DNA of 64,000 nt from DAOPZC01 sp035353175 (GCA_035353175.1 DAOPZC010000011.1:1-64000), one strand, 5' to 3'. Numbered from the stretch's first letter, positions 1-9,436 are shown. Translations and numbers: made by a program. Notes: generated by a model not told the origin, from the sequence alone.

Positions 1-67
1 AACGAACCTAATTATCTCTTCGCGTTTGTGTTTCATTGGTTATAGTTCCGAACGTATTCTGGTCGGC

Positions 68-330
68 TGACACATTTGCTGATGTCCTGGCCGACCACGG
101 GATGAGATTTTCACATTTTAGTGGACAAATCAAGCTTGATTTGCGTTAATTCATATGTCTTCTGACACAATGCATGGTTTTTCAACATGTTAGGCCGCAG
201 CCGCCTAATGTAGGGGCGGGACAGGCGTAAAGGGCTGAATGCGCCGGCAATCCTGACACAAATGCTGGCGCTTACGCATGTTGGGCCGCAGCGGCCTAAT
301 CTGTTGCGAACCGGGTAAAAAGGCGTAACA
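68..330. repeat. Degenerate tandem repeat, period about 91-95 bp
   Basis: The word TGACACA recurs at 68, 163 and 254. In the second and third units it is followed exactly 23 bases later by CATGTT, a GGCCGCAGC core and GCCTAAT (186-210 and 277-300). AGGCGTAA closes both units near 228 and 321. The first unit keeps only the opening TGACACA-N2-TGCTG part. The GCC-rich core of each unit can fold into a small hairpin. The function is unknown. Confidence 0.55.
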
Positions 331-396
331 AGAAGAATTAGCAGGTAAGATGTAACAGGTTGAGCGGCGGAGCCGCACACCGTCTATTTGCAGAGA

Positions 397-468
397 GGAC
401 ACGCAGACGCGTGTCCCTCCCCCAGCGGCCGGGTTCTGTGAGTCGGAGGGGCGAGCGTCTGCTCGCCC
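397..468. repeat. Paired short hairpin element, REP/BIME-like
   Basis: Two 20-base hairpins, each with a perfect 8-bp stem and a 4-base loop, sit 32 bases apart. One (397-416) has loop AGAC and the other (449-468) has loop GTCT. Their cores GCAGACGC and GCGTCTGC are reverse complements, so the two are inverted copies. C-rich CCCTCCCCC follows the first and GGAGGGG precedes the second. This geometry resembles bacterial REP pairs; no transposase is in the window. Confidence 0.5.
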
Positions 469-669
469 GCGCGGCCGACACGCCTCGCGCGCGACGCCGC
501 TTTTGCGGGGATACCAAGGGAAAAGCGGTGCCGCGCTGCGCTTGTCACCGCACTCCAGAACAATGCAGGAGACGGCTCAGCACAGCTCCAACGCAAGGTT
601 CAAGCCGAAAAAGTATCCCCGCGGTTCACAGGCGGGGCATTTCTGTCTGGCATTTCGCTGCATATCAAC

Positions 670-690
670 GGTCGGCTCCGGGAGCCGACC
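670..690. repeat. 9-bp-stem hairpin past the orphan secreted gene
   Basis: A perfect 9-bp stem (GGTCGGCTC with GAGCCGACC) closes a 3-base CGG loop. It lies 66 bases past the stop of the minus-strand gene at 756. There is no T-run on either side, so an ordinary intrinsic terminator is not supported. It may protect the 3' end of the mRNA or be a relative of the other intergenic hairpins. Confidence 0.4.
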
Positions 691-755
691 CTACCGCAGA
701 GGGGCGGAAAACGTCGCGCCTTGCATATTTGGGCCCGACCGCCGCGCGGGCAACG

Positions 756-3296
756 TCATTCCAGATACGGCTTGAGCTGGACGAAGTTGAGCATCAGCTC
801 TTCGCCGGGGCGGGCAGCCGCGTCGCTGAAGGTGACCGCCAGCCGGGGCGACGTGGCGCGGAAGACGATGCGGTGGAGATTGATCTGGCCGACGTTGTCG
901 TTGTGCTCGTAGCGCCCGCCCTTGCGCCGGTCGATGTGGACGAAGCTCTTGGCGTCGATCCGCTCCGCTCCGTCCAGCTCCACGTCGATGCCGTAGCGCC
1001 GCGGCGCGGGTTTCTTGCCGGTCACGGCGGCGCGGTCGGCGGTGACGAACTGCAGGCAGTAGGCTTTGCCGACCGTCAGCCCCTGCGCGGTCTGCCCGAC
1101 GCGATTGGTCGCGGCGGACTGACGGACCATCACGCAGACCGTGTCGCCCGCCTTGCCCCCGCCCCAGCGGCCCTGGCTGTTCTTGCCGTAGCCGGGAAGC
1201 GTCTCGGCGCGAACCGAGCCCGCCGCGGCCGGTGACACGGTCCAGCCCTTCAAGCCCTCCGCAAAATCGCCGTCCGCGAGGAAGCCCGGCGCGTAGGTGA
1301 AGCCGTAGCGCTGCGAGAGCATCTCCTTGCGCCCCTCCACCGCGTAGTGGCGCATGAGCAGGAACGACCAGCGCGCCAGCTCCTCGTCGCCGTAGTAGGT
1401 GCCCCAGTAGCCCACGGTGGCGAGGTTCTTGAAGTCTGGGCCGTTCGCGACAAGGTTGACCTGCATGTCCAGGAAGTACTTGAAGTCCACCGCCGGGTTG
1501 TGCTCCAGCGAGATGATGGGGATCTGGTTGAAGTTGCCGAAAATGATGCCCGTGCCGGCGGCCGCGCCCGGGAAGAAGGCGTTGAAGCGGCGCATCGTCT
1601 CGCCGATCATGTTGTCCAGATACGCGGCGGCGGCGGACTCGTCGGCCTGCGGGTGGCAGTAGGCTTCGAACAGCAGCCGGCCGCGGCCCTTGGAGGCGTT
1701 GAGGCTGGCGGACATGAAGTCCGTGTGCAGCGAGGCGATGCCGGGCTTGCCGACGATCCACGTGTAGACCAGGCGGGACTCGGGATTGCGCAGCGCCCAC
1801 AGCGCGCGGGTGTAGTTGTCGATGGTGGCGCGGCCGAAGAAGAGCTCGTCGCTGGTGAGGCCGTCGTACTGCGGCTGCGTCAGGCCCGCGTGCCGCTGCA
1901 TACGCTCGAGCACGTTGGTGGCGGAGTCCACGGGCGCGACGTTGAAATTCGCCAGCCACTTGAGGCCGCGGGCCTTGGCCTCGGGCAGGGCCTCGCCGGG
2001 CAGCGTGCCGCCGTTGAGCGTGGTCACGGCCGGCAGGATGTGGCGCTTCATGAAGGCCCAGTCGTAGGGCCCGTTCTCCCGCACCTGCGAGTTCGCGCAG
2101 GGCGGATAGTCGAAGATCTCGGGGACCGCGCGCACCACGAGCCGCGCGTCCGCGGCGCCGCTAACGGTGACGCGGTGCTCGCCCGCCGCCAGTTCGCGGA
2201 AGGCCTCCAGCCGGTCCGTCGCCGCGGTGATGGCGGCGTCCTTTTCGTCGATCGTCACCTTCAGCTCCGGCGCGGGCGAAGCCGGCGCGGCCGCGAAGAA
2301 CACCCAGCCGTCGCGCGGGTTGACGAAGCGGAACGTCTGCGGCGCGGCGGCGGCCTTGACCGGCTGATCGAGCAGTTCGGAGACGAGGTTGTTGAGCGGC
2401 CGGGCCGCGCCGCCGGTCGCGGGCGCGTCGATCACGCTGACGGTGTAGCCGGCTTCGAGAACCTGCTCCTGGGTCTTGGCGTGCCGCAGCGCGACCTTGA
2501 GCGGATAGTCCCCGCAGGGGACACCTTTCAAACTGACGGTCACCTTTCCCTTTTCGAGCGGCACAGCCTGCGGGGGCAGACGGCTTCCGCCGACCGTCGC
2601 GAGGCATTCGTACGCTTCCGGCTTGTCGGGCAGCGCGCCGTAGAACTTGAAGGTCAGCTCCGGGCGCGAGACGGGAATGCGGTTGAGCAGCGGCTGAAAG
2701 GGAATCAGGCGCGGCACGCGCACCAGCGACATCTGCGACGAAGAGCCCTTGAGCGCGTCCTCGCTGACCGCCTCGAGCCTGACGTCGGCGAACGCGATCT
2801 CGCCCGCCAGGTCCACGGCGAACAGCGCGACGCCATACTCGTTCCCATTCGAGGGAAACAGCTTGAAGGTCTTCTCGAGGAAGGTCCACTCCGAGTCGGT
2901 CGGGAACGTCTTCAGCCCGACGTCGTTAAACCAGCCGCTGTTGTGCACGATCAGCCCGGCGTTGCGGCTCTTGAAGCCCTTGGTGCGCACGAACGCGCTG
3001 AGCTTGTAGGTGCCGCCGGCGGCCAGCGTCAGACCCTGCTGGCGCGCGCTCGCCTCCTCGGTCGCGGAGGCGTCGCCTTTCAGCACGACGGCCGCCTTCT
3101 TGCCCTCCGGGCCGCCGGTGCGCAGGAAGGCCACGGCCTTGGCCGAGCTCGGGCTCCAGAACTCGGGGAAGTCGACCTGCTCAGCCTCGAACGTGCCGTT
3201 GATCAGCAGATTCTCGCCCGGAGCGACGGCCGCGAAAAGCTCGACGGGCAGAAGGCCAACGATGAACAGGGCGAAGGCTCTCAACAGATTTTTCAT
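756..3296 (-). CDS. Secreted multidomain protein, probable glycan-active enzyme
   Basis: This 846-residue protein begins with a clear Sec signal peptide (MKNLLRAFALFIVGLLPVEL, cleavage near AVA). An N-terminal segment of roughly residues 25-190 looks like a carbohydrate-binding jelly roll (LLINGTFE, then GTYKLSAFVRTKGF), and the C-terminus repeats the theme (DGDFAEGLKGWTV). The middle (about 390-690) reads like an alpha/beta barrel with W/Y-rich strands, but I cannot assign a hydrolase family or catalytic pair. It is the last gene behind uxuB, 64 bases downstream, in a uronate-degradation cluster. A role in plant or algal glycan breakdown is inferred from context only. Confidence 0.6.
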   Translation of the reverse strand: MKNLLRAFALFIVGLLPVELFAAVAPGENLLINGTFEAEQVDFPEFWSPSSAKAVAFLRTGGPEGKKAAVVLKGDASATEEASARQQGLTLAAGGTYKLSAFVRTKGFKSRNAGLIVHNSGWFNDVGLKTFPTDSEWTFLEKTFKLFPSNGNEYGVALFAVDLAGEIAFADVRLEAVSEDALKGSSSQMSLVRVPRLIPFQPLLNRIPVSRPELTFKFYGALPDKPEAYECLATVGGSRLPPQAVPLEKGKVTVSLKGVPCGDYPLKVALRHAKTQEQVLEAGYTVSVIDAPATGGAARPLNNLVSELLDQPVKAAAAPQTFRFVNPRDGWVFFAAAPASPAPELKVTIDEKDAAITAATDRLEAFRELAAGEHRVTVSGAADARLVVRAVPEIFDYPPCANSQVRENGPYDWAFMKRHILPAVTTLNGGTLPGEALPEAKARGLKWLANFNVAPVDSATNVLERMQRHAGLTQPQYDGLTSDELFFGRATIDNYTRALWALRNPESRLVYTWIVGKPGIASLHTDFMSASLNASKGRGRLLFEAYCHPQADESAAAAYLDNMIGETMRRFNAFFPGAAAGTGIIFGNFNQIPIISLEHNPAVDFKYFLDMQVNLVANGPDFKNLATVGYWGTYYGDEELARWSFLLMRHYAVEGRKEMLSQRYGFTYAPGFLADGDFAEGLKGWTVSPAAAGSVRAETLPGYGKNSQGRWGGGKAGDTVCVMVRQSAATNRVGQTAQGLTVGKAYCLQFVTADRAAVTGKKPAPRRYGIDVELDGAERIDAKSFVHIDRRKGGRYEHNDNVGQINLHRIVFRATSPRLAVTFSDAAARPGEELMLNFVQLKPYLE

Positions 3297-3360
3297 GCCG
3301 ATAATCTACCACGACAGCGGTGCAAGCCCAAGTTCTATTTGCGCCATAGCAGCTCTCTGC

Positions 3361-4212
3361 TCATACGCCGCTGGACGCCAGAAAACCGCCGTCGACCGGC
3401 ACGGTGACGCCGGTCACGAACGCGGCCTGCTCGTCATTCAGCAGCCAGCAGACGCAGCCGAGCAAATCCTTGGCCTCGCCGAACTGCCCCATTGGCGTGT
3501 GGCGCATCACGTTCTCGCCGCGCGCGGTCAGTCCGCCGTCCGGCGTCATCAGGATTTTGCGGCTGCGCTCGTTCACGAAGAACCCCGGGGCCACCGCGTT
3601 CACGCGGATGTTTGCCGGCGCGAGGTAGACCGCCAGCCACTGCGTGAAATTGACGATGCCGGCCTTGGCCATGGCGTATGCCGGCACACGCGTGAGCGGA
3701 CGGTAGCTGTTCATTGAGGCGAAGTTCAGGATCGAGCCGCGCCGCAGCGCCGCCATCTCGCGGCCGAAGATCTTGGACGGGATGACCGTGCCCAGGGTGT
3801 TGACGCGCACCACCGACTCGAACGCATCGAGCCCCAGATCGAAAAAGCCGCGCAGGCCCTCGGCCTTCTCCGTGTCCAGCTCAGACGGATCGAAAACCGT
3901 CGTCGTGGTCGTCGCAACCGCTTGGTTACCGCCCGCCCCGTTCAGAAGAAAGCGGCACGGCCCGAGCCGTTCCGTCACCGTCTGCCGCGCCCGCTCCACG
4001 GCGGCCGCATCGGTCACATCCGCCGCCAGCGGCAACGCCGTTCCGCCCGCCGCCGCGATCTCTTCCGCGACGCGCTCCAACGTCGCGGACGTGCGGCCGA
4101 GCAAGGCCACTTTCGCGCCGCGCCGCGCCAGCTCTTTGGCGATCTCCGAGCAGAGCGTTCCGCCCGCACCCGTCACCACCGCCGTCTGCCCCTCAAAAAA
4201 AGGATCTGTCAT
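3361..4212 (-). CDS. uxuB: SDR-family D-mannonate oxidoreductase (fructuronate reductase)
   Basis: A 283-residue short-chain dehydrogenase. It has the N-terminal NAD(P)-binding glycine motif (TGAGGTLCSEIA, residues 15-26), NGAGG in strand 4, the catalytic Ser region NFASMNSY and the YxxxK motif (YAMAK). SDR-type UxuB enzymes, as known from Bacillus, reduce D-fructuronate to D-mannonate. The stop of uxaC lies 36 bases upstream, and UxaC makes exactly that substrate, which is the main reason for the specific call. Another SDR substrate is possible from sequence alone. No uxuA (mannonate dehydratase) is seen nearby. Confidence 0.8.
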   Translation of the reverse strand: MTDPFFEGQTAVVTGAGGTLCSEIAKELARRGAKVALLGRTSATLERVAEEIAAAGGTALPLAADVTDAAAVERARQTVTERLGPCRFLLNGAGGNQAVATTTTTVFDPSELDTEKAEGLRGFFDLGLDAFESVVRVNTLGTVIPSKIFGREMAALRRGSILNFASMNSYRPLTRVPAYAMAKAGIVNFTQWLAVYLAPANIRVNAVAPGFFVNERSRKILMTPDGGLTARGENVMRHTPMGQFGEAKDLLGCVCWLLNDEQAAFVTGVTVPVDGGFLASSGV

Positions 4213-4248
4213 CTCGGCTCCTTTCGATTCCGGTCGACACCCGTCGCA

Positions 4249-5631
4249 TCACTTCTGTCCCAGCACCATCTCCCGCGCGTTCTCGTACGCCACCGCGCGC
4301 ACCAGCTGCTCCAGCGCGCCGAAGTCCGGCGGCACGATGCCCTGCTCCGCCCAAGCGCCAAGCGTCCCGCACAGCAGCCGCCGGAAGTACTCGTGCCGCA
4401 CCATCGAAAGCAGGCTGCGCGAGTCGGTGGTCATGCCGATAAAGGTCGAGAGCAGGCCGTAGTTTGCCAGCGTCTCCAGGTGCTGGCGGATGCCCGCGGC
4501 ATGGTCGTTGTACCACCATGCGGGGCCGAACTGGATCTTGCCCGACACGCCGTCCTCCGAATAGGATCCGGTGAGCGTCGCCAAAACCGCGTTGTCGGCA
4601 GGATTGAGCGTGTACAGGATCGTCCGCGGCAGCGCGCCGCCGCATTCGACGTCATCGAGGAAAGCACACAGGCTCGCCACATCGCACGCGCCGCCCGGCG
4701 CGGCGTAGCCGCCCGCGGGGCCGGCCAAGCGCCGCAGCCGCGTGCTCGTCCGCCGCTGCGCACCGAGATGGAGCTGCATGATCCAACCGCGCCGGCCGTA
4801 CTCGCGGCCGAGGAAAAGCAAGATTGCCGAGCGCAGGCGCAGCGCGTCATTGGGCGACAACGCGTCGCCAGACAGCCAGCGCGCGAAAAGCGGGACGGCC
4901 GCCGCCTCGTCGGTCCTCTCATACGTGAACGCGTCCAACGCATGGTCGGCCAGCCGGCATCCCAGCGCACCAAACGCGTCGAGCCGTTGGCGCACCGCCG
5001 CGCAAAACGTCGCGAACGATGTGATCTCCGCACCGCACACACAGCCCAGCCGCCGGAGCCACTCTTTCTCGGCCGCGACGGCGTCATCGCCGCGCAGCGA
5101 GGGCAGCACCCGCACGGCATAGTCCGAGGCCGCCAGCGTGCGGTGCGCCGCCAGATCATCCAGCAGCCCGTCCGACGTGCAGACGCACGACACGTTGAAG
5201 CGGCTCAGCAGATGCCGCGCGGTGAACCCCGGTGTCCGCAGCTTCGCGTTGGCCGCGTTCCAAATGCGGTCGGCGCTCTGCGGCGTCAGCGGCTCATGCA
5301 CACCGAATACGCGGTCCAGTTCCAAGGCCGTCCAATGCGAGAGCGGATTGCCCAGCGTTTTCGGCACCGTCGCCGCCCACGCGTCAAATTTCTCGCGCGG
5401 AGACGACGACGGCCCCGTGATCAGCGCCTCGGGCACGCCCGCGATCCGCATCGCACGGTGCTTGTACGGATCCTGCGCCACCCACAGGTCGGTGACGGTC
5501 TCGAACACGCTGTCGGCGGCAAGGTCCGCCGCCGACAGGTGGCTGTGGTAGTCGATGACCGGCAACCGCGCCGCGCACTCGTGATAGAGCCGCCGCGCCA
5601 GTTCTGACCCCAAAAGAAAATCGCGTATCAT
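4249..5631 (-). CDS. uxaC: Uronate isomerase
   Basis: UxaC converts D-glucuronate to D-fructuronate (and galacturonate to tagaturonate) in the cytoplasm. The 460-residue length fits the family (about 465). The zinc-binding motif DYHSHLSA appears near residue 25, and the C-terminal part has the TDSRSLLSMVRHEYFRR segment typical of UxaC. The frame is open much further upstream, but the start at 5631 is preferred: it gives MIRDFLLGSELARRLY, and its ATG overlaps the stop of the transporter gene as ATGA, which implies translational coupling. It lies between the transporter and uxuB in one operon. Confidence 0.93.
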   Translation of the reverse strand: MIRDFLLGSELARRLYHECAARLPVIDYHSHLSAADLAADSVFETVTDLWVAQDPYKHRAMRIAGVPEALITGPSSSPREKFDAWAATVPKTLGNPLSHWTALELDRVFGVHEPLTPQSADRIWNAANAKLRTPGFTARHLLSRFNVSCVCTSDGLLDDLAAHRTLAASDYAVRVLPSLRGDDAVAAEKEWLRRLGCVCGAEITSFATFCAAVRQRLDAFGALGCRLADHALDAFTYERTDEAAAVPLFARWLSGDALSPNDALRLRSAILLFLGREYGRRGWIMQLHLGAQRRTSTRLRRLAGPAGGYAAPGGACDVASLCAFLDDVECGGALPRTILYTLNPADNAVLATLTGSYSEDGVSGKIQFGPAWWYNDHAAGIRQHLETLANYGLLSTFIGMTTDSRSLLSMVRHEYFRRLLCGTLGAWAEQGIVPPDFGALEQLVRAVAYENAREMVLGQK

Positions 5632-7283
5632 TTCCGTTTCAGACTCCATCCCAATGCTGCGGCCACGGCACAGCATATCAGCCCCGCCGCGAGCGTGTAG
5701 CGCCCGCTCTGCAGCGCAACGTTGAACAGGCTGACGCCGACAAACAACAGGCCGCTCAGCCCCAGCGAAACCGCGAACAGCACCATGACCGGCCGGTGGC
5801 CGCGCGGCATCGGCCCGCAGCCCTCTTCCGCTGCGGCGACCGGCACTCGCAACCGCGCGAAGAAAGCCGCCACGCGTTCCCGATACGCGGCGCACCGGCT
5901 CTCGCCCGGCGCCGAAGCAAACAACACGCACAGGCAGACCAACATCTGACAGAAGGTCGCGGACTCCCAATTCAATCCGGGGACCCGCTTAAGGACGAAT
6001 CCCGACGCGGTGCCCGCGAGGATCGCGGCCACCGCGCCCCACGGCTTCGGCCGGCGGCACAGGATACCGAAAACGAGCGGCACCACCAGCGGCACGCCGA
6101 TCAGTCCCATCAGCGTCTTGTTCACCTCGAACGCGCCGCCGAACCGCTGCACCTGCGTGGCCCCGCAGATGATCAGGAGTCCCAACGCCACGGTCGCCAG
6201 GCGCGCCACGCGCATCTGCTCGCGGTTTTCCGCCTTCGGACGCAACAGCCTGCGGTAGATGTCGCGCGTCAGCACGCCCGCCGTCACGTTGTATTCCGCG
6301 CTCAGCGTCGACATGGTGGCGGACAGCATGGCCGCGATCATCAGGCCCATCGCACCGGACGGCAAGAGGCGTTTGCAGATGCTGACATACGCCTCTTCGG
6401 GGTTCTCCAAGCCCGGCACCAGCACCGCGGCCGCGATCGCCGGCAGCAGGAAAATCACGGGGCAAAGCAGAAACAGCACGGCCGAAAGCAACCCCATCTT
6501 GCGTGCGGCGCACTCGTTTTCCGTGCAATAAAAGCGCTGAATGAAGGCCCAGTTGCCGTTGTACTTGATGAGCACCATCGCGTAGTAGACGAAAAGAAAC
6601 CAGAACGACCCTTTGGGGCCATGGTTCCACGTGAAATGTTCAGGCAGCGCCCCGGCCAGTGCCCCCAGCCCGCCGACCGCATGCAGCGCCAGCGGCACCA
6701 TCACGGAGGTGATCATCAGCAGGATGGCACACTGAACCGCATCCGTCACCACCACCGCCCACAGGCCGCCGATCATCGTGTAAACGATCACGATGCCGCC
6801 CGAAACCGCGATCGCGGTATTCAGCGAACAGCCCAGCGTACCGGCGATGAACACGCCGAGGGCATACAGCCGCACCATGTTGTCGAGGACCCGGAAAACG
6901 ACGCCGCCCCACGAGACGATCTGGCGGACCGACGCGTTGTAACGCTGTTCGAGGTACTCGACCGGCGTCATGAGCCCGGCACGGCGCCAGCGGCCGGCCA
7001 GGAACACCGTGCCGAACAGCGCCGCCGGCACCGCGCTCCACAAGATCAGCATGGCGACGAGGCCGTCCCGGTAGGCGATCCCGGCATGCGCGACGAACAC
7101 GAAGGTGCTCATCATGGTCATGTAGTTGCTGATCGCCCCCAAATGCCAGGGCACGGCGTTACCGCCGGCAAAATACTCCTTCACGTTTTTCACGTAAAGC
7201 CCCAGCACGCCGCCGATGCCGGCCATCAAGACCATGTAAATCGCGATCGCAGTGTAATCCAGCGTCGTCAGTCCGTTGGTCAT
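5628..7283 (-). CDS. Sodium:solute symporter (SSS family), probable uronate importer
   Basis: A 551-residue membrane protein with about 13 hydrophobic segments, starting at LDYTAIAIYMVLMAGIGG. Family hallmarks are the first-helix opening, the FAGGNAVPWHLGAISN segment, and ATMSTLSAEYNV around the sodium site. The start at 7283 (MTNGLTT) has GGCAGGA upstream and overlaps the preceding stop as ATGA; its own stop overlaps uxaC the same way. Sandwiched between an alpha-glucuronidase and uronate isomerase, it most likely imports glucuronate or a glucuronate-bearing sugar. The substrate is inferred. Confidence 0.85.
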   Translation of the reverse strand: MTNGLTTLDYTAIAIYMVLMAGIGGVLGLYVKNVKEYFAGGNAVPWHLGAISNYMTMMSTFVFVAHAGIAYRDGLVAMLILWSAVPAALFGTVFLAGRWRRAGLMTPVEYLEQRYNASVRQIVSWGGVVFRVLDNMVRLYALGVFIAGTLGCSLNTAIAVSGGIVIVYTMIGGLWAVVVTDAVQCAILLMITSVMVPLALHAVGGLGALAGALPEHFTWNHGPKGSFWFLFVYYAMVLIKYNGNWAFIQRFYCTENECAARKMGLLSAVLFLLCPVIFLLPAIAAAVLVPGLENPEEAYVSICKRLLPSGAMGLMIAAMLSATMSTLSAEYNVTAGVLTRDIYRRLLRPKAENREQMRVARLATVALGLLIICGATQVQRFGGAFEVNKTLMGLIGVPLVVPLVFGILCRRPKPWGAVAAILAGTASGFVLKRVPGLNWESATFCQMLVCLCVLFASAPGESRCAAYRERVAAFFARLRVPVAAAEEGCGPMPRGHRPVMVLFAVSLGLSGLLFVGVSLFNVALQSGRYTLAAGLICCAVAAALGWSLKRK

Positions 7284-9382
7284 TTTTGTCCTGCCGCCTT
7301 CTCTGCCAGCTCCGCGACCTCCCGCGTCTTCTTCATTGTCGCAGAAACGTTCAGCTTCTTGCAGCCCCTGTACCACTCTTTCCACTTGCCGGAACAGTAT
7401 TCCTCGGCCAGCCGCGGGACCTCCTCGAACGCCGTGCCGGCCTCCCTCAGCGCCCGCGCGCAGGCCGGCCGATCACCGAGGTCGAGCGCCTCGTGAGCGG
7501 CCAGGAGCCGCTCCAGCCACGCGCTGGTCTGCCGCATGATTCCGCACGGATAAATCAGGTTGTCGCTGAGGAACGCCGCCTCTCCCTCCGGCAGTGCGCC
7601 TGCGGCGGTGCGCGCGTGCAGCAGGGCCAGTTCGAAGCCGGCCTTCTCGGCGACGACCCGCTTGAGCGTCTCGCGCCGGGGCAGCGGCTTCGGCATCGCG
7701 TCGCTCAGTCCGTCCCAGAACGCGTCGCCCGCGGCTGCCTTGGCCTCGCCCCCGCCGGACGGGCGCATCGTCTCGGCCGACGCGCCCGTCCCGATCCGTT
7801 TCTCCTTGATTTTTTTGGCCATCTCCGACAGGGCCTTGTTGCCCGCGCTGAACATATGCCCGTCCAGCAGGAAAGGCACCTGCTGCAGGTCGTGGAGCTG
7901 ATAGGCGTTGAAGTAGATGCGGTAGGCGTTCGCGATCTCCGCCTGCCGCTTCGAGAAGCGGTCGCCCACCCAGCGGTCCAGCCACGCGTCCGGGTCATAG
8001 CCATCCATCCGCCACGTCATCTCCGCCGTCGCGCCGATGCCCAGCACAAACTCCCGGATGTTCGAGACGTTGAAGATCGCGTATTCCCCCGCGCCCCGCT
8101 CCCGTGCCGCCCGCAGCAGCTCGCAGGTCTTGTGCGGCGGAACGGCCTGCGCGAGGTGCGGCCCGCAGCCGATCAGGGCGTGGTGGTAATAGACGCCGTA
8201 CGCGTTTTTTGGGTTGCGCGGGGTCTCGTAGAAATCCCGCTGCCATTTCCAGCCCGGCGAGTTGTCGGCGAACACAATGATCGTGCCTTCCGGAATTTTC
8301 AGCAGCCCTTTTTGGTTCAGCACCGAGCCCTCCGCCCACAGCGTCGTCGACATCCGGCGCGGCTTGCCCGGGCAGACCTCGTCCAGGATCCGCACCTGCT
8401 CCGCCATCGCCTCGGAGATGATCCGCCCGCGCTCCTCGTCCGACTGCGGCACGCTGGCGTCGGACAGCCACATCGGGCGGTCCGCCGCGCCGCGCAGCCC
8501 CAGCTGCCAGATCACGTTCGGGCAGGCCGCCCACTTCTGCGCGTAGGTCCGCCACACCTCACGCACCTCCGCGGGATGGCTGAAATAGGAGTACTTGAGA
8601 TCCCGGCCCCGCGCCTTCCAGTAGTTGAAATAGGAGAAGGCGCTCACGCCCATGGGCTCGACGTGGTGCTGCGACACGAACACGCCACGCCGCGCGCACT
8701 CCTCGACGATCGCCGACTCGGCCGGATTCAGGATGTCGATGAAGCTCGCGGGGATAATGAGGTTATAGCCGCTGCGCACCAGCGCCTCGACGACGGCCCG
8801 CATCACGCCCGGGTTCACCACTTGGTTATAGAACTGATAGTCGATGTGCCGTTCGCCCGCGCTCTCCTTCCACTCGGTCAGCAGGTCTTCGTCGTTGATG
8901 AACCAACCGCGGTACTTGAACGACGGCGCGCCCGAGGCCAGCGACACCGCGTCCCAGCGCAGCTCCGCGCGCTTGGCCGGCTCGCGGCCCGACCAGAAGT
9001 AGAGGGGATCGACCTTCAGATAGCGCTCGCAGAACGCATACACGCCGAACATCGTGCCGCGCGCATCGCCGCCTTCGATGACGAGGCGTTCGCCTGCCGT
9101 GTCGGCGCGGTAGCTTTCCCAAGGCCCGCCCGCCCGGGTGGCGATGGTCACGCAAGGCCCCGGCGGAATCGCGCCACCCGCCCGCACCTCCGGCTTGCGG
9201 CCCGTGATTTTCTGCACGTCCGACGCCAGGTCTTCCGCCGCGAGCCGAACAAACTCCGGCTCACCCGCCGCCACGATGATCGGGGCGACACGCTCCGCCG
9301 TGACCCACTCGAACCCGGCGGCACACGCCTCGCATGCGCACGCCAGAACCGCCAGACCGCTTATGAGCTTCCGCACGTCCAT
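7280..9382 (-). CDS. GH115-like alpha-glucuronidase, secreted
   Basis: A 700-residue protein with a Sec signal peptide (MDVRKLISGLAVLACACEAC). Residues 25-145 form the N-terminal domain seen in GH115 and GH67 (GTMFGVYAFCERYLKVDPLYFW). The GH115-type barrel begins at RGWFINDEDLLTEW (158-171), followed by GYNLIIPAS and a QHHVEPMG strand. GH115 enzymes remove (4-O-methyl)-glucuronic acid from xylan. The protein is shorter than many GH115s, so a C-terminal domain may be missing. It has a strong ribosome site (GAAGGAGG), its own promoter, and heads the uronate operon. Being the supplier of UxaC substrate fits well. Confidence 0.75.
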   Translation of the reverse strand: MDVRKLISGLAVLACACEACAAGFEWVTAERVAPIIVAAGEPEFVRLAAEDLASDVQKITGRKPEVRAGGAIPPGPCVTIATRAGGPWESYRADTAGERLVIEGGDARGTMFGVYAFCERYLKVDPLYFWSGREPAKRAELRWDAVSLASGAPSFKYRGWFINDEDLLTEWKESAGERHIDYQFYNQVVNPGVMRAVVEALVRSGYNLIIPASFIDILNPAESAIVEECARRGVFVSQHHVEPMGVSAFSYFNYWKARGRDLKYSYFSHPAEVREVWRTYAQKWAACPNVIWQLGLRGAADRPMWLSDASVPQSDEERGRIISEAMAEQVRILDEVCPGKPRRMSTTLWAEGSVLNQKGLLKIPEGTIIVFADNSPGWKWQRDFYETPRNPKNAYGVYYHHALIGCGPHLAQAVPPHKTCELLRAARERGAGEYAIFNVSNIREFVLGIGATAEMTWRMDGYDPDAWLDRWVGDRFSKRQAEIANAYRIYFNAYQLHDLQQVPFLLDGHMFSAGNKALSEMAKKIKEKRIGTGASAETMRPSGGGEAKAAAGDAFWDGLSDAMPKPLPRRETLKRVVAEKAGFELALLHARTAAGALPEGEAAFLSDNLIYPCGIMRQTSAWLERLLAAHEALDLGDRPACARALREAGTAFEEVPRLAEEYCSGKWKEWYRGCKKLNVSATMKKTREVAELAEKAAGQK

Positions 9383-9407
9383 CAGCCGCCTCCTTCATTT
9401 GCTCTCC

Positions 9408-9436
9408 AGCATAGCTTGCGTCCTCTCTTCGAACAA
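9408..9436 (-). promoter_or_regulatory. Promoter of the GH115 operon
   Basis: On the minus strand, TTGTTC (9431-9436) is separated by 17 bases from TATGCT (9408-9413), 25 bases before the start codon at 9382. The -35 element overlaps the end of the 40-bp conserved site at 9434-9473. The weak -35 fits an activator-dependent promoter. The same spacing recurs before the hydrolase gene at 12124. Confidence 0.55.

Larger units (their letters stand above)
1..755. other. Gene-free stretch with repeats and hairpins
   Basis: I see no convincing gene here. Short open frames exist on both strands, but they overlap repeats, lack ribosome sites and resemble nothing I know. The stretch holds degenerate tandem units (about 68-330), a paired hairpin element (397-468), a 10-bp inverted repeat (505-514 with 613-622) and a 9-bp-stem hairpin (670-690). 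The last lies just past the 3' end of the minus-strand gene that ends at 756. Confidence 0.6.

Noticed and set aside
163..330. Tandem units considered as a CRISPR array or integron attC sites
   Set aside because: Units are too long and divergent for CRISPR, there are no cas genes, and the attC core sites and an integrase are absent.
111..402. Short minus-strand frames of 65-89 residues in the first 400 bases
   Set aside because: They cover the tandem repeats, lack ribosome sites and show no protein-like pattern.
3317..3350. Possible third copy of the regulator site before the gene starting at 3296
   Set aside because: Only the CGCCAT block and scattered bases match, the orientation is opposite and the distance to the gene differs.
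5632..5970. Upstream extension of uronate isomerase
   Set aside because: It overlaps the transporter gene in another frame; family length and the ATGA overlap support the start at 5631.
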